A stretch of DNA of 64,000 bases from Papaver somniferum (lineage: Eukaryota > Streptophyta > Magnoliopsida > Ranunculales > Papaveraceae): NCBI RefSeq assembly GCF_003573695.1, contig NC_039363.1, forward strand, positions 151,622,826 through 151,686,825, given 5' to 3'. A program made the translations under genes and the position numbers. Under the pieces are notes generated by a model. It was not told the origin of the DNA. It made no database searches and worked only from the letters and a program-made list of their open reading frames with translations. The stretch's first letter is position 1, and each line of letters starts with the position of its first letter. Shown here in pieces: positions 1 through 11,420 of this stretch.

Positions 1-509
1 TGGTTTCCATATCAGATATATAACGGTGGTAATCAAGTCCCATTGAGTCCAATAGTTCGAATGTTGGTCGATGTGGGTCCATATACATAAACAAGATAAT
101 GGACATTAATATGGTGTTCAAGTCCTTCCGAGTCCACGATAAATCCCGGTATCATCTTCCCTTGACCAAATTTCTTTATGGACAATATGGATACCAAAAC
201 CAAAATTCTTTATGGTTTTGTGGGTAATATGGATATGTCATATAGTCCAATCTTTCATTATAACCATGTCCACAAAATTAATTAACCAAGCTTCTTTATG
301 GTTTTAACAAAGAAAAACCGTTCGCAAATTAATTTTTTTTATAGTTTAAAAATTGCAATCAGTTTGTAGTTAGGTTGACAAAATAGTCAACTGAAAACAT
401 GTATGTTAAAAAAAAAAAAAAAAATATACGCTCATTTATCATTTATATACGCATATATATAAATGCTGGAATTTGAGTCGTAATCTGTTTGCATGTTTAG
501 TAGCAAACC
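1..509. other. AT-rich non-coding stretch
   Basis: I see no coding region or recognisable transposon end here. The stretch is AT-rich, with a homopolymer A run near 409-423 and alternating AT tracts near 425-465. Confidence 0.5.
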
Positions 510-575
510 TTAAGCGAGATTAATGCTTAAAAAACGTATTATACATATTATATTTTAAGCATTAATCTCGCTTAA
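510..575. repeat. Perfect 23-bp inverted repeat (hairpin)
   Basis: The arms at 510-532 and 553-575 are exact reverse complements, separated by a 20-base AT-rich loop. The arm core is AAGCGAGATTAATGCTTAA. The flanks (about 584-700) hold three copies of the short direct repeat ACAATATGATTTTTAT. The hairpin may be a foldback end of a small MITE or a recombination footprint. No target duplication is obvious. Confidence 0.8.
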
Positions 576-1416
576 TGAGCAATACAATATGATTTTTATA
601 CAATATGATTTTTATAATATATATATTATTGTTAATTTTTGCAACATGCTTTAGTAATATTAAACTAGGATATAAAAATGAGCAGTACAATATGATTTTT
701 ATGACCCATTCTAACACTTCTAATGATCATGTTTTTCAAAAATAGGAAATAGTACTATCATAACATGATAAAGTTTCAAATAAATGAGATGGATTTTTAA
801 ATTTTTGGTCCAAGTGAAAAATTAAATAAAATGATTTTTTTTTGGATTAATAAAGTGCCACATTTTCAATTTCATGTTTAAGAAAGTACCACTGTTTTTT
901 TATTCAGAATTTATTTAGTGCCATACATTTAACCTTTTCTATCCCGTTTTTTTCTTTCAAAAAACAGTTGACATCCGTCAGTGCATAGGTGGAAGTTATC
1001 CATCTTAGTAAAAAACATCTACACCCTCGAATCGTCTCACTAAAACTGAGTTAAACTAACTCATCATAGCGAGTCATTACCGAGTTAACTCGTGAGTCAA
1101 AGCTAAATCAGACCTCAAATATAACTCGCAACAAAATACAAGAACAACAAAATTATGTTACACAGTCTCTTGGTATGAGCGGAAAAGGCTTTGCAATTGT
1201 TGTACGTGATTAGTGATGCAGATCCACCGAATCGGTGGTGTTGGTTACTGCGTACAATTTATTGGCGAGAGAAAAATTGGTTATGGATTTTTCACAAACA
1301 GCTGATGTCCATATATGATCAAGAGGTGCATTTCAGGTGTTGCATTCAATAATCAACACCTTTTATAACTTTCTTCACATGCAAATGGAATTTAACACCA
1401 ACCCTTCTATCCTACC
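576..1416. other. Non-coding stretch without recognisable gene
   Basis: No reading frame with protein-family character and no LTR end was recognised. The sequence is AT-rich and the short ORFs are random. Confidence 0.5.
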
Positions 1417-2019
1417 ATGAGTCTAAAGACTCTTCAATATCTATCAACATCCTCTTCATAAGATACCCACTAAGAAACATTTCAATTCAGAATCGACAAA
1501 ACACTCTGATAGAATGCCTTACCACTTATCGTAATCTTCTCACATTTGGGCTTAAAAAATGACATAGATATAAGGATAACAAACCAATTCTTCTAAAGAG
1601 CTAGATGCTCAATGTTGTAGCACTGCTCGGCCGAACTCGCAAGCGTTGTTGTCTCAAGATTGTTTGTCAAGTTTAGTTGATCAAAACTATATACTTGATT
1701 TTTAGTCTACTTATAGGTATGTCTCGGATTAGGATAGAAGTGTGTAGTTGAGCATTAGACTTCACGGTGTTCACCGATTGAAGAAGAAGATCTACTGAAG
1801 AGCTGAGAGGAACTTCATCAACAAAAGGTATGTGGAGACTAAAACTTATCCACCACTCATAAGTCTATTTTATTCTATTTTCAAATGAGACTAAGTTGTA
1901 TGGCTATATAGACTTTGGATTATATACATTTGAAATTTTGAGCCGAGTTTATCTCGTTTATATATTTCTCAAAATACATGTTGCAAGCTTTTTAGCTTTA
2001 GCTAAATTTCATCATCTAC
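1417..2019. repeat. 603-bp direct repeat, copy 1
   Basis: This segment matches 2992-3594 at a constant offset of 1575 bases with only scattered substitutions. The first part (1417-1612) is minus-strand copia pol relic. The second part (1613-2019) is the start of a copia LTR that begins TGTTGTAGCACTGCTCGG. The copy therefore includes the pol/LTR junction, so it arose after the insertion of element A, by local duplication or unequal exchange. Confidence 0.88.
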
Positions 2020-2449
2020 CGAGACTTAGCTACACTTTCATCAAAATACATGATCGTCATGGAGTTCTTGAGCTTAACTACACTTTCTATCCTAGACCGG
2101 GACTTAGCTATAGTAGACTAGAAATCAAGACTTATAGTTTTGATCACTAACATTGACAAACATGCTTGAGATAGCAGCGCATGCGAGTTCGACCGAGCAG
2201 TGCTCTAACAATCCTTGAACATTGGTCTTCGGTACCGTTCAAGTTATTTCTCTTATATTCAATCGGGATCGCAAATTCCTATTTGTTGATTGTGGATTGA
2301 ACTGAGAGATAGAGATTCAAAACTCTTTGATATACTTTTTTCTAGATTCAGTCTGAATGTCTAGTTGATTCTCTTGGAAGTATATTGGAGTTTTTCTATT
2401 CATATTATCGAACGAAATATTGGTGTGGTTTTTAGACCCCCTTTTTTCA
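1613..2449 (+). mobile_element. Rearranged copia LTR remnant
   Basis: Three LTR pieces are joined. 1613-2019 is LTR start in plus orientation. 2020-2210 is LTR start in reverse orientation: its last ten bases, TGCTCTAACA, are the reverse complement of the family's TGTTAGAGCA start. 2211-2449 is LTR 3' end in plus orientation, finishing in TTTTTTCA before minus-strand integrase sequence. About 1.6 kb of normal LTR is missing relative to 3188-5657. Confidence 0.75.
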
Positions 2450-2670
2450 CAGTTACCAATTGGGAAGCAAAAATGGCTTGCTAATAGTGGGTCTAAAGCG
2501 AATAAATAATGTTGCATGTAATATGGCGTACCCCCAGGCAGTAATATGCAGGTTGGGACGAATACCAATGCCCTATCTATCATCTGTAAACTTTTGATGG
2601 TAGCTTCTGCGAGACCATTTTGAGTGTGTACATAGGGTACGTGATGCTCTACGTCAGTTCCACTAGACAT
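2450..2670 (-). pseudogene. Copia integrase relic, DDE region 3' part (element H)
   Basis: Read on the minus strand, the ORF at 2317-2670 contains EHHVPYVHTQNGLAEATIK, the conserved region around the third catalytic residue (E) of a Ty1/copia integrase, followed by a weak match to the downstream helical region. The reading frame then runs into LTR-derived sequence below 2450, so its C-terminus is not retroviral. It belongs to a different copia lineage from element A, whose integrase has the FWGEAV-type context. Confidence 0.75.
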
Positions 2671-2749
2671 ACAAAAAATTATTTAGATGTAAATCTTCCA
2701 GCATTATCAAGTCTGATAGACTTGATTGGATGATTAGGGTGGTGAGCCC

Positions 2750-3055
2750 TTAGTTGTATAATTTGTATAGAAGTTTTGCAAATACAACATTTCTAGTGGA
2801 CAACAATGCAATGTGTGACCAAGGGGTCGAAGCATCAACCAGAACCATAAAATATTTGAATCGTCCTGATTCTAGATGTATAGGTCCACAAATATCACAT
2901 TGTATTCTTTGTAAAAATAGAATATTTTGTTTGGTATCTTTAGCATAGGATGGTCTCGATCCTTTCTTTGCCAAAGAACAAGCTTTGCAGAATGAGTCTA
3001 AAGACTCTTCAATCTCTATCAACATCCTCTTCATAAGATACCCACTAAGAAACAT
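2750..3055 (-). pseudogene. Copia integrase relic, zinc-binding and core N-terminal part (element H)
   Basis: The minus-strand ORF contains CKACSLAKKGSRPSY, the CxxC half of the HHCC zinc-binding region. It is followed by CDICGPIHLESG, with the first catalytic Asp, and VLVDASTPWSHIALLSTRN, with the second. This is the order expected for the N-terminal half of a Ty1/copia integrase. It lies upstream (in gene sense) of the relic at 2450-2670, with a short frame-disrupted gap. The coding strand is opposite to element A, so A inserted into or beside an older copia copy. Confidence 0.82.
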
Positions 3056-3594
3056 TTCAATTCAGAATCGACAAAACACTCTGATAGAATGCCTTACCAC
3101 TTATCGTAATCTTCTCACATTTGGGCTTAAAAAATGACATAGATATAAGGACAACAAACCAATTCTTCTAAAGAGCTAGATGCTCAATGTTGTAGCACTG
3201 CTCGGCCGAACTCGCAAGCGTTGTTATCTCAAGATTGTTTGTCAAGTTTAGTTGATCAAAACTATATACTTGATTTTTAGTCTACTTATAGGTATGTCTC
3301 GGATTAGGATAGAAGTGTGTAGTTGAGCATTAGACTTCACGGTGTGCACCGATTGAAGAAGAAGATCTACTGAAGAGCTGAGAGGAACTTCATCAACAAA
3401 AGGTATGTGGAGACAAAAACTTATCCACCACTCATAAGTCTATTTTATTCTATTTTCAAATGAGACTAAGTTTTATGGCTATATAGACTTTGGATTATAT
3501 ACATTTGAAATTTTGAGCCGAGTTTATCTCGTTTATATATTTCTCAAAATACATGTTGCAAGCTTTTTAGCTTTAGCTAAATTTCATCATCTAC
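2992..3594. repeat. 603-bp direct repeat, copy 2
   Basis: Partner of 1417-2019. It spans the junction between the minus-strand copia relic (to 3187) and the 5' LTR of element A (from 3188). In this copy the LTR continues to full length. Confidence 0.88.
3183..3187. repeat. Target-site duplication of element A, left copy
   Basis: CTCAA immediately precedes the LTR start TGTTG at 3188. The same five bases follow the 3' LTR end at 11416-11420, as expected for retroviral-type integration. Confidence 0.8.
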
Positions 3595-5657
3595 TTGACG
3601 AGTTTAGTTGTAGACAATTTATTTGTTGGAAACTAAATATTAAGTCAAGATGATCATGTGAAAATTACCTTGAACTCCTTACATGATTTGTGTGAGACAA
3701 TCAGTTGATATTAACTTGGAGAGTTTCTTATTGATCAATTAATCACTTGAAAATTACTCTAAGCTAGTGGTATGTGTGAGATTACCATTGTTGTCTTCTA
3801 AGGATGTTTCAATGATTAAATGAGAGTTTTAGAACTACTGCCAATATCTGGATATAACACAGTATGCATACCTAGTATGCGAACTGTAAAGTTCTAGCTC
3901 AGGTCCGAAACTTTAGTTTGTGAACAGTGTTTGCGAATGTCAAGACTAGGCCAGGTCCGAAACTGTGGTTCGCGTACTCAGTTTTCGAACACAGTGGTAA
4001 GGTTCTAAAATCGGTAAGTATATATGGCAATTCATACTCATGAACTCAGGATCGTTTGCGAACTAAAGTCTCCAGAACTTTAATGAAATAAGGTATGCGA
4101 ACTTTTTTTTGCAAACCGTGGCATTATGTTCATGAATTGGCTCTTGGATAAGTACTTTGTACAACTCCAAACCAAACCAAATATGTTTCAAATTGTTAAT
4201 GGATATTTCTATGAGATAGTGAACATTTGAATTACTCTCTTAAAGCACATTTAAATTCATTTTATTATCTATCATATTTGATCTAAAAGTGTTGGATGAA
4301 TATGGCTAACTTCAGTTAACTGTTATTGAGCCAACTGGTTATACACGTTTAGGTACGGTTCATCCATATCTAAATATAAGTATATTTCATTTGTGTTTAT
4401 CAAGCTAATACCATATAACGGTGGAGATTGATTGCTTATTTTCTAAGCAGACTTAGCTTGAATCTTAAATCAAGAGTTCATCTAACAGTGAATATCAATT
4501 GCTTTGTTACTAAGCTATCTTAGCTTTGATTGTAAGCAACACTGAATTGAAAGACTATATAAGGAAAAACTATAGCATCTGGGAAACTTAATACCGACAC
4601 TCTCGTGTCCTAGTTTCAAGCTAGAGTTGATTCTCCATTAACCTAGGTTTTCCAAAACCATTATTAGGTTAACGACTTAAATACTTCATTTGGGATTCGT
4701 GAAGCCAGATCCAATTATTTTCTCTGTAGTTGCGTATTCTGATCTTATTTTTTCTATCATATTGAGTTTAATCTTCTATAAGGTTTTCTCGAGATTTATC
4801 TCCGATAGGTAGATATAAAAAGTAATCACAACAGTTCTTCGTCTCAGACTCTTGTGATTCCGCAATAACTTCTTCTGTTAATCAGTTAGGTTATTGTGTG
4901 GTGACTAATATTTCAAGGTTGCTATTCGAGAGTATAACAACAGATTATTAGTTGAATTTCCTGTACACCTTGATCTTTATATTAAGACGGAAATAAAAAC
5001 CAGAATAGACTTATCTGAGGGAGGCAGATTAAGTCTTCGACTTTGGGTCGTAGCAGCTCTTAGTTGTGGGTGAGATCATCTAAGGGAATCAAGTACGCAG
5101 AGTCCTGCTGGGATTCAAGAGGCGTAAGGAATGCGACTGTACCTTAATTGGTGTGAGACTTGGTTAGGCTCAACTACATTTCAGTCCGAAGTTAACTTGT
5201 AGTAGGCTAGAGTCTGTAGCGGCTTAATACAATGTGGTGTTCAAGTCTGGACTAGGTCCCGGGGTTTTTCTGCATTTGCGGTTTCCTCGTTAACAAAATT
5301 TGTGGTGTTTGTGTTATTTGTTTTCCGCATTATATTTTGTTTATATAATTTAAATATCACAGGTTATGCGTAGTTCAATCATAGTTGATAAATCCGACCT
5401 TGTTTGTTGGATAAGACTTGATTGACACTCGACTATTGGTCTTTGGTACCGTTCAAGTTATTCTCATAATAATCAGTCTCATTAATTTCTATCTAGTTGA
5501 TTTACTGATTGTATTGAGAAAGAGATAAAACTCTTTGATACCTTTCTTGATTTAGTCTCACTTTTAAGCTGGTGCTCCCGGAATTATATTGGAGTTTAGT
5601 CCATATAGATTGACGAACGAAATAGTTGGGTGTGGTTGTTGTACCCCCGCGTTTTCA
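3188..5657 (+). repeat. 5' LTR of copia element A
   Basis: The LTR starts TGTTGTAGC and ends CGTTTTCA, directly before the primer-binding site. It shares its order of blocks with the solo LTR at 33666-36085 and the LTRs of element C. It includes GCGAACT-type clusters near 3900-4120 and the conserved end block CTTTGGTACCG near 5442. At 2470 bp it is long for copia. Confidence 0.88.
4556..4562 (+). promoter_or_regulatory. TATA box of LTR A
   Basis: TATATAA lies at the same relative place as the TATATAAA of the solo LTR (34938) and of element C (46008). It probably marks the start of the R region about 30 bases downstream. Confidence 0.6.
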
Positions 5658-5659
5658 AT

Positions 5660-5671
5660 TGGTATCAGAGC
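5660..5671 (+). other. Primer-binding site of element A (initiator tRNA-Met)
   Basis: TGGTATCAGAGC lies two bases after the 5' LTR end. This is the standard plant copia site complementary to the 3' end of initiator tRNA-Met, which primes minus-strand cDNA. Confidence 0.9.
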
Positions 5672-5861
5672 AGGGAAACACACTAAGACCTCATAAGACT
5701 GTGTTTGAAGTAGTTCAATTAGTATGGACAGTAATATTTCTGTTAACGCTTCACCAGTTTTAGATCTACCCAACTCCGAGCGTGTTTTAGAAACCATCGA
5801 TGAGGTTGAGTGTTTTGATCTAAAGAAAATCATCAAATATCTCTGTCGATAGAAACATCGA

Positions 5862-6200
5862 TTGATAAGGAAAATTGATGGACTTCATTGCGAATTTTAC
5901 GTCAAAGACTCTGATCTTCGTGAATGCTCTGAAAAGTTAGTTGATCTCCAGAAGAAGTTAGATGAACAAATCCGGATCAATACTGAACTTGTTGAAGACG
6001 TTGCACAATGTAAGGATTTGAAGTCTGTCAAAGAATATTCAATGGATTTGAGAAACTCCTTTAGTTCTTCCTTGAAGGATTGTCGAAAGTCAGGAGATAA
6101 ACGAGGTTTAGGATTTGTAAAACCTGATGTGACTCAAAATATTTCTGATGAGTTTAAAGGTGTTGGCCCATGTACGTTTTTTGGTTCTTATGATCATTAA
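5862..6200 (+). pseudogene. Gag remnant of copia element A
   Basis: The 112-residue frame follows the PBS after about 190 bases. It is rich in Lys, Glu and Leu with heptad-like spacing (for example CSEKLVDLQKKLDEQIRINT), like the coiled-coil part of gag in element C. Upstream, around 5720-5850, other frames also look gag-like but are broken. No intact CCHC knuckle is visible before the protease motif, so gag has lost its nucleocapsid part or is frameshifted there. It would form the cytoplasmic particle shell. Confidence 0.6.
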
Positions 6201-6363
6201 AAACATACATGCATGCCTTTTAAGAAAAGTTTAAAGGTTTCTACTACTCTACACAAGAAAGCTGAACAATTGTTTAATACTCTAAAAAGGTTTGCAAAAC
6301 TAACAAGAAAATCAAAATGGGAAAGTAGTGTTAGTATGGGAGCTTTTGCTCTAAAATCAACAT

Positions 6364-6897
6364 CACCAATGGTTCTTTGATAGTGGCTAAATCCGGCATA
6401 TGACAGGTAATCTTTCATGGTTTGTGAATACGAATGATTTTGAAGGAGGACCTGTAACATTCAGAAACGGGAGTTGTTGCCCCATCAACAAAAAGGGGAC
6501 GATCAAACAACCAGGTGTTCCTGAAATCCATGATGTCGTATATGTTAAACGTATGATTGCTAATCTTTTTTGTTTTAGTCAAATTTGTGACAATGTCTTC
6601 AGTGCAAATGGATGTGATATTGTAGACAGGACTGGAAAAGTAATTTTTCAGGGAACTCGTGGTAAAAATAATTGTTATCTTTTGGATACTCCGTTTAATA
6701 ATTGTTGCAATTTGAATAAGGTAGAATCTACACATCTTTGGCATGATTGGTTTGGTCACATCAATTACCGCCTTCTAACTAAGATCATTAACAAAGAACT
6801 TGTTAGAGGTGTTCCCGAAATCAATGCTAAGATTGATGGTGTCTGTGGTGCCTGTCAAAAGGTTAAACAAACAAAAGTTCCACATAAATCATCTTGA
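6364..6897 (+). pseudogene. Copia protease active site and integrase zinc-binding domain (A)
   Basis: At about 6370-6410 the frame reads FFDSG, then a stop, then RHMTG: the copia aspartic protease active-site motif with one nonsense codon. The open frame from 6400 to 6897 continues through the protease tail and the pre-integrase segment. The latter has LWHDWFGHINYRL and CGACQKVKQTK, which give the HHCC zinc-binding residues of integrase. A TGA at 6895-6897 interrupts it just before the integrase core. Confidence 0.85.
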
Positions 6898-7439
6898 GAT
6901 ATTCTCACTAAAGCTCCACTTGATTTAATTCATATGGATATATTCAGTCATATTCAACAACCTACTGTTGCTGGAAAGAAGTGCGCTTTAGTTATGGTAG
7001 ATGATTACACCAGATTCACTTGGGTGGCATTTTTGGCTTATAAAAATGAAAACTTAAGTGAGTTCAAGATTATTGTTAATAAATCCAGAATGAACATGGT
7101 CATAAGCTAAAGAAAATTAGAAGCGATCGTGGAACTGAGTTCAAGGCCACCAAAGTGTTTGAATTATGTGATAAACTTGGAATTTATTCAACAATATTCA
7201 CCACCCATAACTCCACAATCCAATGGAGTTGCAGAAAGAATATGAATATTCAGGAAATGGCAAGGGTAACGCTCCATAACAAAAACTTAGCGTTGAAATT
7301 TTGGGGAGAAGCTGTTTTTCAAACATGCTATTTGATCAACCGTGTTTACTTACGATCTAAAACCCTAAATACTCCTTATGAGTTGTTGTACGGTAAGAAG
7401 CCCAACTTACACTATCTCAGAGTGTTTCGCAGTAAGTGA
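6898..7439 (+). pseudogene. Copia integrase core and C-terminal region (A)
   Basis: After the stop at 6897 the same frame gives LIHMDIFS (first catalytic Asp) and VMVDDYTRFTWVAFL (second). The third catalytic residue lies in the SNGVAER context near 7218-7235. There a small insertion shifts the frame into the next ORF, which holds the MNIQEMARV helix, FWGEAV and INRVYLRSKTLNTPYEL. At least two frameshifts make the enzyme non-functional. Integrase would insert the cDNA into chromosomes. Confidence 0.85.
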
Positions 7440-7473
7440 TACATTCTGAAAGGTCGAGAACATAAAGGGAAAT

Positions 7474-8232
7474 TTGATTCCAAGAGCGATGAAGGTATTT
7501 TTCTCGGCTATGCATCTGATAGTCGTGGTTCTCAAGAACAAGTTGGATGAGTTTGACATAATCGTCAGAAACAAAGCTAGACTTGTCGCTCTAGGATATT
7601 CACAGATTAAATGTATCGACTTTGACGAGACCTTTGCTCCTGTGGCACACCTTGATTCCATTATATTAGTATTAGCTCATGCTTGTTTTCTCAAGATAAA
7701 GCTATTTAAAATGGACGTAAAATCCGCATTCTTAAATGGATGTTTAAAAGAAGAGGTCTATGTTGCTCAACCTAAAGAATTTGAAAGTTCATAATTTCCT
7801 GATCATGTCTTTAGGCTCAAAAAGGCATTGTATGGATTAAAACAAGCACCTCGTGCCTGGTTCGAAAAACTAACCACTTCTCTTCTTAGGAAAGGTTTTT
7901 CGAGGGATAGAGCTGATAAAACGCTTTTTTTACCAAATGAAGTGGGAAAGAGGTGGTTATTTATCAATTCTATGTAGATGATATCATCTATGGATCGAAC
8001 TCCGAGAAAATCAAAGGATTTTCAAGTCTCTCTTGGAAGGGAATTTGAGATGCGCAACGTTGGTGAATTAAAATTATTTTTAGGATTACAAATTCAACAA
8101 CACAAGGATGGAATATACTTATCTCAAGAAAAGTATGCTAGGGATATTGTAAAAAGGTTCGGTCTTGACAAGTCTACTCCAAAACTTACTCTCATTCCCA
8201 CTACTGGTAAACTGCACAGAGATGAGAAATGA
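7474..8232 (+). pseudogene. Copia reverse transcriptase (A)
   Basis: The motifs are in canonical order: FDETFAPVAHLDS, MDVKSAFLNGCLKEEVYV with the first catalytic Asp, then after an in-frame stop [14 protein letters not shown], and the active-site box FYVDDIIYG near 7970. The last box is in a different frame from the following VGELKLFLGLQI block. Two stops (near 7792 and 8230) and at least one frameshift are present. The enzyme would copy genomic RNA into cDNA inside the particle. Confidence 0.88.
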
Positions 8233-8841
8233 ATCAATGTGGATCAGAAACTTTACCGATTGATCATTGGAAGTATTTTATATCTTACAGCTACTAGGCC
8301 TGACATTGATTTTAGTGTTGGTTGATGTGCTAAATTTCAGGCTAATTCGAAGGAATATCATATTGTTGATGCAAAACAGATTATGCGATATATTCAGCAT
8401 ACTATCTGTTATGGTCTATCTTATACTTTTGATACTAACACTGATCTTACTGCTTATTCAGATGTTGATTGGACAGGATGTGTGGAAGACATGAAAAGTA
8501 CATCAGGTGGATTTTACTATGTGGAATTGAATCTTGTGGCATGGAATATCAAGAAACAAAACTCACAAATGCTTCCTGATTATGGAATTGACACTGGCAC
8601 AATGAAGATCTTCAGTCATAACTCTAGCGCGATTCGTATCACTGAGAATCCTGTTGAGCACTCAAGAACTAAGCACATTGACATAAGGTACCATTTTATA
8701 AGATATCTCTATGAAAATGGTATTATTAACATGGAATTTGTGCCTTCAGAACAACAATTGGCTGATATTCTCACCAAACCTCTAGACACTGCAACGTTTC
8801 AACACTTACGACAGTCTATTGGTGTTGTTTTGGTTCATTAG
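8233..8841 (+). pseudogene. Copia RNase H (A)
   Basis: LYRLIIGSILYLTATRPDI and SVG, then a stop, precede AYSDVDWTGCVEDMKSTSGG, which carries the first RNase H acidic residues. NSSAIRITENPVEHSRTKH, IDIRYHF and the terminal LADILTKPLD follow. The usual STAEAEY block is missing: the sequence jumps from WNIKKQNS to LPDYGID, suggesting an internal deletion. The frame ends at 8841, the normal copia pol C-terminus. Confidence 0.86.
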
Positions 8842-9699
8842 ATTTCTAGGCTTTTTCCCCTGGATCAATCTATATCTTTTGGGAAATAAAAGCTTGAAGT
8901 TCCAGTGAATTGTTATTTAAATTCCGTATTTGTTTCTAGTAGTTTTATTGTATTTTTGTTGTATTTTCAGATCTGTGAAGTATCAAAACGTCCAAAGAAA
9001 TCCTTATTTTCTAGTAAAAGTAAGGTCGCTCATGTTGTTCTCTTGGGAATGACATCAAATGGGGGAGAGTTCTTTAGTGAACTTTTTCTTAATTGCCATA
9101 TTTTTATGTGGAGAGCGGTTTTGGAGTTTGAAGAGGTTAACTTGTATCTTAATAAACTCCTTGATGAATACACTAAGTTTCGACTATGTGAATTCATCGG
9201 AAAAAGTTGATATGTTTCTTTTTAGTCATGAATTATATTTTTAGAATTCATTATGATCCCATAGTTTTCGTACCTTTGCCAATTTATATTGACAAAAAGG
9301 GGCATAATTATTTAATAGTTCACACTACATACATAGGTAAACTGATCATTATATAAGGGGGTGGATTTCAATCTAAGATGGAAGTATTGACTAAGAGGGA
9401 GCGATATATATCACCGTAATATTATTTCAAAGTTGTGATGCAATTGGACTTTGATTCTATATAATAATACTATGACACTGAATAACAATGATTGAGAACT
9501 TTCATTTTCATATTGTTATTGCTACGGATCTTCAGCAACAATGATGCTGAGTTGAACACATTTAGAATCGATGGAGAACTTGAAGTAACGAAGAATTCAA
9601 GGAAGTTGAAGAGCCAAGGAAATCAAGCATAATGGATCTTAAGATACAAAGTTTATTGATAAAACTATCAATTTTAGTTACAAAACTATCAAGTTTACC
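8842..9699 (+). other. Post-pol spacer of element A
   Basis: This non-coding spacer of about 0.85 kb contains a block (9020-9075, with GACATCAAATGGGGGAGAG) that recurs in element C at 61205-61262. It also has a TTGACAAAAAGGGG block near 9290 that matches C near 61480. The short frames here are not conserved as proteins between the two elements. The polypurine tract expected before the 3' LTR is missing, removed with the LTR start. Confidence 0.7.
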
Positions 9700-11415
9700 T
9701 GTGAAAGGTTTGGAACTGTGGTTTGCAAATGACAAGACTAGGCCAGGTCCGGAACTGTGGTCCGCGTACTTAGTTTGTTAACTAAAGTCCCTGGAACTTT
9801 AATGAAATAAGGTATGCGAACTTGTTTTGCAAACCGTGGCATTATGTTCATGAATTGGTTCTTGTATATAAGTAATTTGTACAACTACAAACCAAACCGA
9901 TTATGTATCAAATTGTTCATGGATATTTCTATGAGATAGTGAACATTTGAATAACTCTCTTAAAGCACATTTAGATTCATCTGATTATCTATCATAATTG
10001 ATTGATCATCATATTTGATCTAGAAGTGTTAGATGAATATGGCTAAAATAAAAGTGTTCATATGCCTAAATTCGGTTAACTGTTATTGAGCCAACTGGTC
10101 ATACACGTTTAGGTACCGTTTAAATATAAGTATATTTTATTTATGTTATCAAGCTAATACCATCTAATGGTGGAGATTGATTATTTATTTTCTAAGAAGA
10201 CTTAGCTTGAATCTTAAATCAAGAGTTCATCTAACATTGAATGTCAATTTCTTTGTTACTAAAATATATTAGCTTTGATTATAAGCAACCCTGATTTGAA
10301 AAATTATTTAAGGGAGAACTCTAGCATCTGGAAACCTAATCCCGACACTCTCGTATGTCCTAGTTGAAAACTAGATTCGATTCTCCATTCACTTAGGTTT
10401 TCCAAAATCATTATTAGTTTAACGACTTAAAGACTTCATTTGGGATTCGTGAAGCCATATCCAACTATTTTCTCTATAGTTGCGTATTCTGATCTTACTT
10501 TTTTTGTCGTATTGAGTTTAATATTCTCTAAGGTTTTCTCGAGATTTATCTCCGATAGGTAGATATAAAAAGTAATCACAACAGTTCTTCGTCTCAGACT
10601 CTTGTGATTCCGCAATAACTTCTTCTGTTAATCAGTTAGGTTATTGTGAGGTGACTAATATTTCTAGGATGCTCTTCGGGTGTATAAAAGAGGATTATTA
10701 GTTGAGTTTCATGTACACCTTGATCTTTATCTTAAGACGGAAACAACAACCAGAATAGACATATCTGTAGGAGACAAATTTGTTTATAAGTCTTCAACTT
10801 TAGGTCGTAGCAACTCTTAGTCGTGGGTAAGATAAGATAAGGGAATCAAGTGTGCATAGTCCTGCTGAGATTCAAGAGGTGTAAGGAACACGACTTTACC
10901 TTAATCGGTGTGAGACTTGGTTAGGGCTCAACTACATTCCAGTCTAAAGTTAACTTGTATTAGGCTAGAGTCTGTAGCGACTTAATACAGTGTGGTGTTT
11001 AAGTCTGGACTAGGTCCCAAGGTTTTTCAACATTTGCGGTTTCCTCAGTGACAAAATTTCTGGTATTTGTGTTATTTCTTTTCCGCATTATATTTTGTTT
11101 ATATAATTGAAATATCACAGATCGCACGTAGTTCAATCAAATTTGATAAATCCGACCTTGTTTGTTGTACATGACTTGATTAACACTCGGTTATTAGTCT
11201 TTGGTACCGTCCGAGTTATTCTCATAACATTCAGTCTCACGGATTTCTATCTAGTTGATTTACTGATTGTATTGAGAAATAGATAAAACTCTTTGATATC
11301 TTTCTTGATCGAGTCTCATTTTTAAGTTGGTACTCTCGGAATTATGCTGGAGTTTAGTCCATACAAATTTCCAAACGAATTACATTGGTGTGGTTGTTGT
11401 ACCCCCGCGTTTTCA
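9700..11415 (+). repeat. 3' LTR of copia element A, 5'-truncated
   Basis: Similarity to the 5' LTR begins near 9700 (LTR position about 740) and runs to the shared end CGTTTTCA at 11415. The LTR start and polypurine tract are gone, and a further block of about 90 bases near the truncation is absent. The end is followed by the CTCAA duplication, so this is a later internal deletion and not a failed integration. Confidence 0.85.
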
Positions 11416-11420
11416 CTCAA
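11416..11420. repeat. Target-site duplication of element A, right copy
   Basis: CTCAA directly follows the LTR end and matches 3183-3187. Confidence 0.8.

Larger units (their letters stand above)
3188..11415 (+). mobile_element. Ty1/copia LTR retrotransposon A
   Basis: The element is bounded by a 5-bp target duplication (CTCAA). It has a 2470-bp 5' LTR, a primer-binding site matching initiator tRNA-Met, gag remnants, and pol in copia order (protease, integrase, RT, RNase H). A non-coding 3' spacer follows, then a 5'-truncated 3' LTR. Stops and frameshifts break every domain, so it is not autonomous now. The long LTRs and post-pol spacer suggest the SIRE/Maximus group, but I infer that lineage only from layout. 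Confidence 0.88.

Noticed and set aside
8905..9244. ORFs after pol of A as a possible env-like gene
   Set aside because: The homologous spacer in C is not open in the same frame, and there is no signal peptide or transmembrane pattern that is conserved.
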